From Puffinus mauretanicus (Eukaryota > Chordata > Aves > Procellariiformes > Procellariidae): DNA of 64,000 bases. How positions within the stretch are numbered: the stretch's first letter is position 1; each line of letters opens with the position of its first letter. A model generated the notes under the pieces. The model was not told the origin of the DNA. It was given only the letters and a program-made list of their open reading frames with translations, and did not search any database. The translations under genes were made by a program, and so were the position numbers. Shown one piece after another: positions 50,244-60,935 of this stretch. The DNA is taken from positions 4,030,001 to 4,094,000 of the forward strand of contig JAJKFH010001094.1 of NCBI GenBank assembly GCA_023333565.1, read 5' to 3'.

Positions 50244-53120
50244 CTTTCACATGGACCATCAGTTTCTGCTGGAATCCCAAAAGGCTCTTGTTTAGAAGCC
50301 TAATTAAGATTTCGGTGCATAGATGAATGGCAGTGTGATTCCTTCTCACCCCGTGGCATTGAGCACCAGCGTGTTACCTGTTTATCTCAGCTTTGACCTC
50401 TGTGGACAGAAGGTGCACATACTAAGTCTAAGCTGGTAAGAAAGTACTTCTGTTGCTTAGTGGAAAAAACCCCACAGATGTTAATTTTTGCTTTTGTTCA
50501 AAATCCTAAATGCTACGCAAAGCCACCTTTCACGTTTTCATCAAAGTCGTGCCACTTTGCCTTCCCACCTCAGCAGGAAGAAGTGGCTTCCTTGACTCAC
50601 GCTGTGATTTGTACTTGCACTTCTGAGGAGCCTGACCTTACTGTGCTCGAGTGCTTCAGCCTGAAAGATTGACCCGTGACTGAAAGTGGTTGAGAATGAT
50701 GTATTCATTTATCCTCTCATGCCGTTGTCACAGTTGGCTTTAATTTCTTACATAAAAGTTAACTTGAGGTAAATTGACTGGGTTGTACTGTCTGTGCCAT
50801 GGCTTACGTTGTACTCATCATAAGAGCAGCCTTCATTCAAATCTGCATCTACGTTGCATGTCCCTGATTTTCAGTGTTACCTGCAGCTATGAAAAAACAG
50901 CGCATCAGGGTATGCCACGAAATGACCTTGGAGAGGGCTTTGGAAATGGCAGCCTGGCACTAAGTTTCTAAACCCGTATTTAGGAACTTAAGTACTTACG
51001 CTTTGCTAGCAGCGGAGAATACTCTGGGCTCTGTTAGGCTTGGCTGGTTCTCAGAGCAATTCTCCTCTTATACGTTGTTTCAGGTGTGAAATTAATGTTT
51101 AATAATATGAGAGTGTTCCTTTAAAACAGTTTTTATTACACCTGTACATATTTTTAGTGTGCAACTCTGAACGTTGCATGACCAACCTTTTTGCTTTTCA
51201 AGTGTCTTTTATAAATCATGGCACATTGATATACTGTCACATCAATAAATTAAGTTAAGGGACTAACCTAAACAAATGCCAAAATCATTAGCAGTTAATT
51301 AACCTTCTGTACTTCTCTCCAAATTGACTTCGGTTTAATTGACGACGTGGGCTCAGTTCACTTGTTTTGTGCTCATACAAACAAACAAAACGAACATGAC
51401 ACAAAATTGAATGGAGGGGAGAGGGAAGAGAGAAAGCGAGGAAAAGAATGGAAAAGACATGCGAACACAACATCTCCATCACAGAGTACCAGCAGCAAAA
51501 TATTAACTGTGTGGTTGCAGCAGCAGAACTGGGAAAGGATGGGTGATGCTTAGGACTTTACTGTGCGTCCTTTGCTCCTGGCACTCAGTGAGAATATCCT
51601 GTTGGGCTGGGTGGCAAAGGTTTCAGCTTACTAGGGTTGGTTTGGGGGTTTTGGTGGTGGTACTCTTTTTTCTTTTTTTTTTTTAAATAACCAGTTTCCT
51701 AAAAGGCATGATAGCTCATAAAATAATACGTGCTTTTAAGTCAGCAAGAGGCTCTCAGAGCTATGTTCATTCATGTGTTTTTACTGAACTTAATAATAGA
51801 TGTTCTTATCATTCTTCCTTGTTTCCAAATCACTGACGGGAAGAGCGTAGTTCATCTAAGCCTGCTGGTGAGCATGAAAATGACTTTGTGTTGCCTCTCT
51901 GAAAATGGCATGATCTTAATTTAAGAGAGCATTTGTTTGATGTATATGGCGAAGTGTGAAACTAGTTGTGCTTGCTTAGGTAGTGGAGTATTTTGTGCCC
52001 TCACCCGGGAACCTGTGTTGGGTACTCGGTCTGTGTGCCCGCACGCTCTGGGCAATGTGTTAGGTTACGGACCACAGAGGAGGTCTGTACTCACATCCCC
52101 CCAAGGAGGCTTCCACGAGGCTCTGCGTGTGTGCAAGCGTTACTGGTGTGAATGATTTTCAAAATCTGACCTGAATTTGACTTTGTGGTGGTGGCATATT
52201 GTTAATGCTTTACTGCATTTCACTGCCCTTTGGAGCTCTGCACCTTGAACCCAATCCTGCTACCTTGCATCGTGGAGAAATGTCTTCTTTTGGTGAAGCC
52301 ACAGCGCCCTGGTTGTGGCTGCTCTGTGTGGGATGCTCTTCGGACTGATGCATTAAAGTACTGTAAGAACATTAAAAGAAGCTCGATTAGTTTAACCACC
52401 CAGCTGAATACATATGATTCAAAAGCATTTGTCAGAAACATTGTTGAAAGAGCAGAACTTCACTTGAGAGCTTTTTGCCCCCCTTGTTTTACTGCCTCAT
52501 AAATAAATATTGCTATACTAATGTTCTTCAAATAGTTTAGCGTATCCTATTACCTTGAATTTTACCACAGTTAATATCAAGTTCCATATACCTAAAATAT
52601 TAATCAAAATATTTCTGAAACTGCATTTGCTTTTGAAAAGATACTGTGTTGACAATAAATATTGGTTTTCTGTTTCCAAAGGAAGTTTACGTAAATTAAA
52701 AAAGTTTTTTCCCTTGTTAGAAAAATGCTAAAAATCTTCTGCATTAACTTGCTAGTGCATATACAATGTTAATACGCATAGAATCAATTTTTATGTACAT
52801 ACATAAATAAAAAATGCAGGGCTTGCTTTGGTGTGGTTTTGTTTGGTTTTTTTTAAGGCAGTCCCCAGAGACTCTAGTATATTCAGAAGACTTATCCTGC
52901 CAAAGAAGGGGATATTGGAATGAAAGTAGAGGATCCCGGTATAGACGTTAATAAAATACAATATGGTTTTTGATCTACATGAGCTGTGAAAGAACAATTT
53001 CCATTTTCTTTCACTTTGAAAGTAATTTGTGACTGCTAAACTTGTCTTGATTATCCTGTTTCTTTTGGAAAGGGTCTTAGGTAAAGTTCATCTTGATCTA
53101 GTTTTCTTAAAAATTATTTA

Positions 53121-53148
53121 ATTTTTTTTGTTTGTTTGTTTTTTTTCC
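53121..53148 (-). repeat. (GTTT)n T-rich tract
   Basis: ATTTTTTTTGTTTGTTTG followed by a further T-run and CCCT. It forms the pyrimidine tract in front of the CAG at 53,151-53,153. Confidence 0.8.
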
Positions 53149-53153
53149 CTCAG

Positions 53154-53237
53154 ATGCTTTTCTTAAGTTTAATGACTTGGAAGCTGTGGTAGAAATTGTA
53201 CATTTAAAACCCACAAGAAATAACATGTTAAAGCTGT
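53154..53237 (+). other. Candidate 84-nt exon behind a T-rich repeat tract (unproven)
   Basis: One of the strongest 3' splice signals in the window: a (GTTT)n/T-rich run ending TTTTTTTTCCCTCAG at 53,153. The frame that follows reads AFLKFNDLEAVVEIV, then HLKPTRNNMLKL, with a possible donor GTATGT at 53,238. Without splicing it ends at TAA 53,243-53,245. Phase is 1 on both sides. The pyrimidine tract is itself a simple repeat, so this could be a fortuitous splice signal. Confidence 0.15.
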
Positions 53238-54860
53238 GTATGTAAATCCATAGGAAATAGGCTTGTTCAGTGACTATGCTAACAAGAAAAATTTATGTAT
53301 ATAAATGTGCACACAGAGCTTCTCCCACTTTATTTATTTCTCCTCGCTTCTTCCCTCATCCCCTTTTCTAAGTTGAGCACTCCTTGAGAGAATTTGCTTT
53401 GAATGTACTGCAGGGCTGCTGGGAAGTGGATTTGTGTGTTAATTTCAAACAAGTTTTAAGTTTTCTGGTAACTTTTTCCTTCTGTGATGAGATTTCCTTT
53501 TATTAGTTAATGCTGACTTTGCTGCATTTGGTCTGCGTTCTCCATCGCTCTTTATGAATAGCAAAGTTACAACCACCATAAATGCAGAGAGCATGGAGGA
53601 GGAGAAGGTGGAGTAAACAATTTATTTTCATGTGTTTGGAATTAACACATAACTCTCAAATGGCAGAGGAAAGTGAAGTTTCATGGTCACCCTTAAGTTA
53701 GAGGGGAAAAAAACCCAAACAAAAATAAAATTATTTACTTAGACTTGCTCTGTGTCTGTATTACTGTCATTCTTGGTTCAGACTAATGATTAAATGATAA
53801 CTTTTTATTTATTCAGATTTGATTAGTAGGAGAGGGGTTTAAATATGTATTTTCCTTCTACATTAAGAGTAGCTTGGCAAGAGAGAATCAAGGTGAGCTG
53901 AACATTAGAGAGTAGAAAAGGAGATTTGGAGACATCCCTGTGAAAACTAGAAGTACAATAGGGTTTACAGATGGGTAATTTGAGGCTTGCAACATATTTG
54001 TGTTTGAATGGGGAGGAGGTGGGAACAGATGAATTTGGCGCTTCCTTTATCCAATCATGTCCTGCGACTTGGTCCAAATAAACTCTATATCTTAGCTTAT
54101 CAAAAGAAATTGGAAATTTTGGTTAAAGTTTGATTCTGGCTGTTTCCCAGATGATGTATGTTTAGCTTTGCACTGAAAATACACTAAGTGTATCCTTTAG
54201 TCTGTTTTTCATTGCTCAGTTTAAGTTGAAAAGCAAGGCAAATTTTCTCTACGAAAATTTAGAAGAGAGATTTTTATTTTCTAATCACTTTCAATGTTAT
54301 AATAACTTGCTTGTTTTGAAAGTATTTTACTTACCCAACTCTCCTGAACCCAAGGTGAAGTATCGTTATAATGTGGTTTAAAGACTAAAAAGAAATGTCT
54401 CAATCTGTAATATCTCAAAAATGCTTGTTCTGAAGCAGTGATTTCTGGTGCTTCTTGACTTCTGGCTCACGAGGCCATTTATGTAGCCTAGTTATGACAC
54501 CAAATTTAACAGTTCAGCAAGAAAAGCATCTGATTTGAGTTAATATTGAGTAAAAGGAGTATATGCTTGCTGGGAAGACTAGTGAATGTGTACAGAAGGC
54601 GCAGCTGAAGTAATTGATCTCACTTGAACATAAATAACATCAAAACCTCACTAGAGAAGATACCATGGATGATACTAAAGACCACACTTTGACCTTCAAG
54701 GGCATAGCAGCTTTTTGATACAGAAGATGTACTCCCACAAATTGAGATGAAAGATTTTTTTAATGTATATTTTAAGATTATTCAGTGAAAACAGAGAAAT
54801 TATGGTTCAGTAGCCTCTTGTACCTTGCCCTTCTGCATTTTATTAACATGGCTTTTCAGG

Positions 54861-54895
54861 TTGGCAGGTATCTCCAGGCTTGGCAGGTATCTTGG
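54861..54895. repeat. Tandem duplication, 19-bp unit x 1.8
   Basis: TTGGCAGGTATCTCCAGGC then TTGGCAGGTATCTTGG. The first 13 bases are identical in both. Confidence 0.85.
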
Positions 54896-56614
54896 AGATA
54901 CATGTTTATGGACTTTTCAGCTGTCTTTTCACTGTTGGTTCAAACGTTCTCTCTTTGATAAAACTAATTTGGATTTTGGTGCAATAACAGGTGGCTCAAA
55001 ATTGAGGGCTGACAGCGTACAGTATGAACAACCAGTGCAGTGGGATTTTAAATAGCTGTAACTGTGTGGATTCACGTCAGCCAAAGCTGAAACTTTTCTA
55101 TTCTAATGGTAGGGCACCTTGGAAACTTGATGCAACTTACTTGTAGGAGAATTACATTTAACACAGCACTGCTCACTTTATTATGGAGCTTCAGTCAGGT
55201 CAGGACATGAACCATGCTGCTATGAACCATGTCACAGGAACGTTAAAGGTCCATCGGTCACCCACAAGGCACACTTCCTCTATTACGGCAATTGCGGTAA
55301 CAAAATCTAGTTTTGCTTTTAGGGCTGTTTTGCTGTTTGATAGCTTAAAACTTTAACTGTTTTTAAAACAGTCCATGCAACTAGACAACAGGGGAGAATA
55401 AAAATATTTTAAAATGACAAAACTACTAAAAAGATGGGTTTAATGTTGCCACACAATGGTAAATACAGGAAAAAAACCTGTGGTGGAAATTTAACATGCT
55501 TTAATACTCCAAGCAACAGAAATATTTCAAGTGTACTGAATATATTGAACATTTTGAGCAGTGATCCTTTATTGCACACATTATACTATCCTTTTTTTCT
55601 TACATTGTGATTGCATTTCCCTACATTACCACAAACATTTCTTTAAGAAAAGTCATGCTTTTTAAAACAGAAGCATTTGTTTGAAAATGGTTTCTGATTT
55701 TACTACTAAATATGTTTTCAAAACAGATTTTCCTGAAACTTGTCTATCACAGGGATATTGCAAGCAATATGTTCCTGTTACGTATACAAAAGCCCATTAC
55801 TTAAACCCAAGGAAAATCAAATTTTAACAGGCCATGCAATTCTATCATCTTTTTCAAAAAATATGATGACAGTCAAAATCCAATTTTTAAATAAAATTGG
55901 TGCCTGTTTGGACTATAATCACTAACTTGATGTTAGGCTTTATGTGAAGTGAAACCTTTTACAACCTTATTCTTCCCTGACTGTGGTCTGCAGGATTTTC
56001 TTTCCTCCTGTAAAGCTGCTTCACAGTGCGGGTATATAAGCTGCTTTCATGTCTCCCCTGGTTCAGGCTGTATTTTCAGAGTTTGGGCTTGACTTCTGCC
56101 TCCTAAGGTGGATGTAGCAGTGAAGTGTCCCATTCCCCAAGCCTGAGCGTTGTCTGCAGAGCTCCGGCTGTGCTTGCTTGGCCGGAGCCCACCCCCAGTG
56201 TGGCTGCACGCCTTCCTCGGGTCACGGACCAAGTACTCCCGGGGAAAGCTACTGCAGGAGTAGACCACCGAGCCTGTCACCTCCTGCCTAGCTGATCAGT
56301 CACAGTCACGGGAGGCTGGGTCCAGTCCACAGTGAAGTACATAGTCTTGGCACCTTTTTTTCTGATCGCAGCAGATCACAGCTCAGGAACTTTGCTGAGC
56401 TGGTAAACAAGAAGAGGTCTTGCACGCGTAGAGGAACAGAAGGAGATGATGAGTTTCTTCCCCAGAGGTTGTATTTTATTGGATATTGTACAGACATAAG
56501 TAAGAGAGAGCCTCGGCATTAGGGACTGGCATTAGCAACCTGCAGGTTGCTTCCAGTGGGTGTTGTGTGTTTTGTAGATATTATGTTATCCATTTTCTCT
56601 CTGCTTCGTCTGTC

Positions 56615-56682
56615 TTGTTTTTATTACGGTAGTGCCTGGAGAGGGCCTACAATGTGCCAGTGACTGTAAGCACAAAAACTCT
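56615..56682. repeat. Ancient amniote repeat relic (TTATTACGGTAGTGCC type)
   Basis: Reads TTTTTATTACGGTAGTGCCT, then GAGAGGGCCTACAATGTGCC, then GACTGTAAGCACAAAA. The same order occurs in a repeat common in turtles and other sauropsids (TATTACGGTAGtGCCTagagGCCcc...ATTGTGCtaggtGCTGTAcaaACAcA). The family name is uncertain. It is followed by an A16 run at 56,705. Confidence 0.6.
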
Positions 56683-56704
56683 TAGGCCTGTTCATATTAA
56701 ATTT

Positions 56705-56720
56705 AAAAAAAAAAAAAAAA
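56705..56720. repeat. Poly(A) run, 16 bases
   Basis: A16 directly after ATTAAATTT, about 25 bases beyond an ancient repeat relic. It could be the eroded tail of a short interspersed element or a simple homopolymer. Confidence 0.85.
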
Positions 56721-57027
56721 GAGAGACTGACGAATGACAAGAGGAAAAGATGTAGTAAGGTACCTTGCTTGCCTGATGCCCCGCAGTGCCCCGATGCACT
56801 TGTTTAATCGCCCTGCTTGTTCAGAAGCCGAATCTGCTGTGGCTTCTGGGAAGTCCCTGTGCAAGGGCAAGTGGGCTGCCACAAGTGTATTGAGGTGAGC
56901 TTGGCGTTTTGAGGCTGGAAGAAGAAAGCATGTTCAGCTCAGTTGGATTGTTAGAAAATGGGAAAAGGAAGCAGGGAAAACCCGACTGCCCTTAGTTGAC
57001 TGTTCACTATGTGTTACTGTCATTAAC

Positions 57028-57048
57028 CACCACCATGGTATGGTGGTG
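57028..57048. repeat. Perfect hairpin, 9-bp arms, triplet-like
   Basis: CACCACCAT - GGT - ATGGTGGTG. Also readable as a short CAC/GTG triplet inversion. Confidence 0.8.
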
Positions 57049-57539
57049 TCAGCTCTGGTGGGCGGTGTGAAATAGTAACTCAGTGCCTCGCTGGAGGAGG
57101 AGAGACTCTGTGTGTTCATGTTCCTAGTTCTTATAATTCTCCCCACAGTAAAACTATGAGTGTGCTTCAGAGAGGCCAGCATAAAACCTTTGCTGTAGAA
57201 ATGGCTTCTGTTGGTTAAAGAAACACCAAAAAATCAAGTATGCTCTACCTGCATCTTTAAGGGGATTCCTTGATGAGAAGCTATTTTACCTTGCTCCTTC
57301 CAGGAAATGACTGGACACTGTCCAGGAGAAACCCCCTTTGCTCGCAGTTTGCTCAGCGGTTCTGCTGATCTGCATCGTCTCTCTGGCTGCAAGCGGTGCA
57401 GATACTCGGCACGGTCAGGGTTTGCCCCAGTGCCCATTCCAAGTCTCTGCACAACATTTCCTTACTATAATGTAAATCTGCTTTGTAAGTGTTCTTTTTA
57501 TTTTTTTAAACTAAATGAGCACCTCTAGTAGTAGTTTTT

Positions 57540-57612
57540 GGTAGTGGTGGTAAGAGCACTGACTTTTCTATCCCTGGCTTATAGCCCTTAGGGCAAGTCA
57601 AGACCTTGTAGG
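57540..57612 (+). repeat. MIR-like ancient repeat relic
   Basis: Order of blocks GTGGTGGTAAGAGCACTGAC, CCCTGGCTTATAGCCCTTAG and GGGCAAGTCAAGACCT corresponds to MIR sense strand (agtggttaagagcacagac...ccggctctgccacttactagctgtgtgaccttgGGCAAGTCActtaacct) with an internal deletion. Assignment is by eye only. Confidence 0.5.
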
Positions 57613-60530
57613 ATCTGTTCTTAAGCAGGAACAGCCCTCTTTTCCATCTAAGTAAATCATGGCACCATTGTTCTAGCAGTCTCTGGACTATAAGTTAGCA
57701 TTTTTCTAGCCTTGTCATTATTTAAACTATTCCCCTTGCCTTGTCAGCCTTTGTAGTAGAAGACTAGTTCTTAATTTCTTTGGCAGTTTCTCTGTAAAAT
57801 GACTCAATGCTGTAGCAGAAAATGTCTTTTTTGTGTCAGCGATAACTGAAGGCTAATATTTCAGGCGTGAAGGAGAAGGGAGAGACTCCCTGACAGCCGG
57901 CTGAAAACCCTCCTGAAAAAACCCTTCTCCTCTCAGGGAGACATCAGCCTCTGCAATTTCCAGGCAGCGTGGAAGGAAACACATTACAGAATCCTAAAGG
58001 ACCCGGAGCAGGTCAAAAATGATGCTCCTTAATACCAGCCTCTGGCTGAAATGGCACACAAGTGAAGAGCAGAACAAAGAGGCTTTCTGGCCCTTGTTTC
58101 GTGATGGGTGTAACCCAGCTGACACTGCTCCCTAGAAGATGCAATACCCATAACGTGGGATGACTGGACACTAGAGTGACAGGAATTTATGTACGAATTT
58201 AGCCTTAAAAGGCCCACTGGAAGAACTTAAAGGCACCATTGGGGTAGTTCCCAGCTGTTCTCAGAGGACTCAACGATGAGCCTTGCTCCAGAGGTGCTTA
58301 ACTAGGTGCTGCATGGAGTTCTCTTTGCACTGAATAGCAGTAAACTCTTTAATGTGCGGAAGAGGACTGAGCACTCAGTAAGTAAATGGAAAACTACACA
58401 TAATGAATGTTGTTATGCAAGCTGTTACCTCAATAATAAGAGTTTCCATACTTTTTTTTAAGCAAGTGTATACTAGCAATCTGCTGTTTGATCATGTTTG
58501 CAACTAAAACACTTAGCACAAAAAGTGTGCATGGCTACCAGCTGTCAAGAATTTCCGTGTTCTTACCACGTACCACAAAGCATCTTTGCCTGCTTCTGTT
58601 CTTGTCTGTGTCCCAATAATTTACTAATTGCCATACCTCTGCCTTACAGCGACACCTGCTGCCACGGGCAGATGTGACAGAAAGCTAGTTCTTAGCTCAA
58701 AGGTGTAATTTTCTGCACCACAATTGATTGCTAATAGCTTTTCTAGAACATATTCAAGTTCCCTGTCTTTTTCCTGGATCTGGTGTTATTGCTAAAGAAA
58801 GAAAATGCCCCTCAGGCCAGCACTTGGAACCCACATGTTGTAAATGAGCCAGACCCAAACTTGATACCCTATCTGCTTTTTGCACTGCCTATATGATAAT
58901 TTAATCTTTCTTTATCAAAGCTACTTTGCTCTGCAGGTGCGGTGTGATGTGTGGCTTTGGTGTGAGGAAGTCTATTGGTCAGCTTCAGGACTGATAGGAA
59001 ATGCACTGTACATTACACATCATTCAGCGATGGCAAATTAGGATGTATGTTTGGAAAATATACGCTTTGGTTTGAATTGAAGTAATTATGTGGCTAAAAC
59101 CTGGATTTTGCTGAAGTACCAGTATTTGCTAACCATGGTCTTGATCCATTAGTGGGGGGCTTGATCCGTTAGTGAGGGGCTTGATTCCAGGCCTGTCTCT
59201 GATAACCTCCCTAATTCATATCTGGAACTGTCTGCAGCTTGTACCAGAGGCAGATTTATCGGATAAGGTAACTCCCCTCTCGTCCGCTCTCCCCCTGTTA
59301 GAGCTCATTTCTTCCATGCCACGACAAGAAATTGATGGGTTAGGCCAGCTGGAAAAGGTTCAAGGTAACTCACCGGTGTGAAAGGTGAATGGAGACCAGT
59401 GATCCCACTGCTTAAACTGAAAAACAAAAGTTAGGATGAGACTGAGTGCTTTAGAAAATTATGTCAGTAAAGTACAGATGTCTTTGAATGTAAACTCGCT
59501 CTGATTCCCCATTTCTCCCTCCCTCCAAGCTGCTTTGGGGCTCACTGTCTTGGGGTACAGGTAATCAAAGGCAGAGGCTGGATCAAGATTGATCCTGGAA
59601 GAGGGATGTTTGAGTTTTGTTCAGAAAGACATAGAATTTTGTTCAGAAAGTCGCAATCTTTTGTTCTTTCCTCAGGCAGATTTCCCAATAGTTTGGTCAA
59701 GGATTGAGGAAGAGTAATTGGACTGGACATGCTAACTTTAGTATATGGGCTCATAGGTATGCCATGAATCAAATGAGTTTGTGCAAAAAAATTAGCAGAT
59801 TTGCTGCTGGCTAGGAATTGAAAGTGTACCAGAAGAGAAACTTTAGTGATATCCTCTTAGATGACAGATTTTGTTAGTTTATAGTTCAGAGAAATATATT
59901 TTCCACTGTCAAAATAGATAACTTATTTCAGTAATAGAAAAATAACATTGTTTTTTCCAGCATGAAAGTAATCCCAGCAGGGATACACATACTGTACCAT
60001 GCTAATACAATTCTACTTTAATACAAAGTAGAAACTTAATATAATTCCTGAGATGTTACTATTGCATTATCAAAAATGAATTTCAGCAAGAGCGAAATAA
60101 CTGATGTTCCAAACAACATTATTAAAGTTTGCAGCAGGTCTCTTACAGACTGCAACAATAATTTAAAGGTTAGCTTTAATTATTTGTTTGGGTTTTTTTA
60201 TTTTTCTGTACAGCTACTTTTAATTATCTCCTCTTATACTAGCTTTTCTTTCTTAGCATCCTTATTTTTAACAGAACAGTGGTTTGGCGGTTCTCTTTTT
60301 TGTTTTTATTTTTTCCAAATGCATATTGCGTCATTTTATTGTTGAATGGGTGGTGTCATTCCTCTTTAGAAGAGGAGAGACCGGGAATGCCCCAGTGAAA
60401 TAAGCTGTCTCAGGAAGTAAATGTTTCTTTAAACAGTGCTTGTTGTTTTCATTCTGTGTGAGAAAATGTGCCACTCATGCCTGGGAAGAAAAAAAGGTAT
60501 AATTCAATTTCCTATCTGGCCCCATTCTTT
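57613..60530. other. Non-coding stretch, no gene seen
   Basis: Contains the 20-bp tandem duplication at 59,140. A 50-codon frame ending TAA at 58,030 and a 34-codon frame from 58,937 after TTTGCTCTGCAG are open, but lengths of this order are expected by chance. Confidence 0.65.
59140..59188. repeat. Tandem duplication, 20-bp unit x 2.45
   Basis: CTTGATCCATTAGTGGGGGG (59,140-59,159) is followed at once by CTTGATCCGTTAGTGAGGGG (59,160-59,179) and a third partial copy CTTGATTCC. Two mismatches between the first two units. Confidence 0.9.
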
Positions 60531-60935
60531 ACTCTCGAAACCAGAAGGATACCTCCTTGGGGGCAGGTGGGTGTCTCTTCCCCCCGCAAAGGCTTTCTCT
60601 TTGGTTGGTGGTGGCGGGGAGGTGTGGGGTCAGCGGTGACTTCTCACTGTGACCTGTGAGAAGTCTGCTGCTAGAAGGAGGCAGCATCTTTGCACCAGGC
60701 GGAAGGTAGCGCACAGTTCCCTGCTCTCCAGTCTCTTGAAAGCCCTTCAGACCAGGAGAGCGATAGCAGTGCTGTCTCTGCAGCTCCCTGGGCACGGACC
60801 GTCCTCTGCCAAGGTCTGTTTGCCTCCATCCTGTGCCTGCCCGGAGAGTGATACGGGTTTTGAGAAACTGCTGGCACGGGAACGGCTCGGCTCGGCAGTC
60901 TCATCCTTGGTAGAGTGACAGGACAGTGCACGAGG
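60531..60935. other. Local GC-rich island, function unknown
   Basis: About 400 bases clearly richer in G+C and CpG than the flanks. There are G-runs at 60,558-60,569 and 60,605-60,631 (GGTGGTGGCGGGGAGGTGTG then GGG) and CpG sites at several points, e.g. GGAACGGCTCGGCTCGG (60,879-60,895). Both strands are open for 80-100 codons here because GC-rich DNA has few stops. It could be a small CpG-rich regulatory element or an old exon. No TATA box or recognisable product was seen. Confidence 0.4.

Larger units (their letters stand above)
48840..56614. other. Non-coding stretch, no gene seen
   Basis: Holds the MIR-like relic at 49,150, tandem duplications at 50,218 and 54,861, and a 15-bp-period direct repeat ATGAACCATG at 55,207-55,231. 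GC-richer parts occur at 51,990-52,140 and 56,040-56,330. The latter is open on the minus strand for 77 codons without recognisable features. Confidence 0.65.

Noticed and set aside
57880..58030. 50-codon frame ending TAA that reads like a C-terminal exon
   Set aside because: No convincing acceptor in front in the same frame and no recognisable protein; length within chance.
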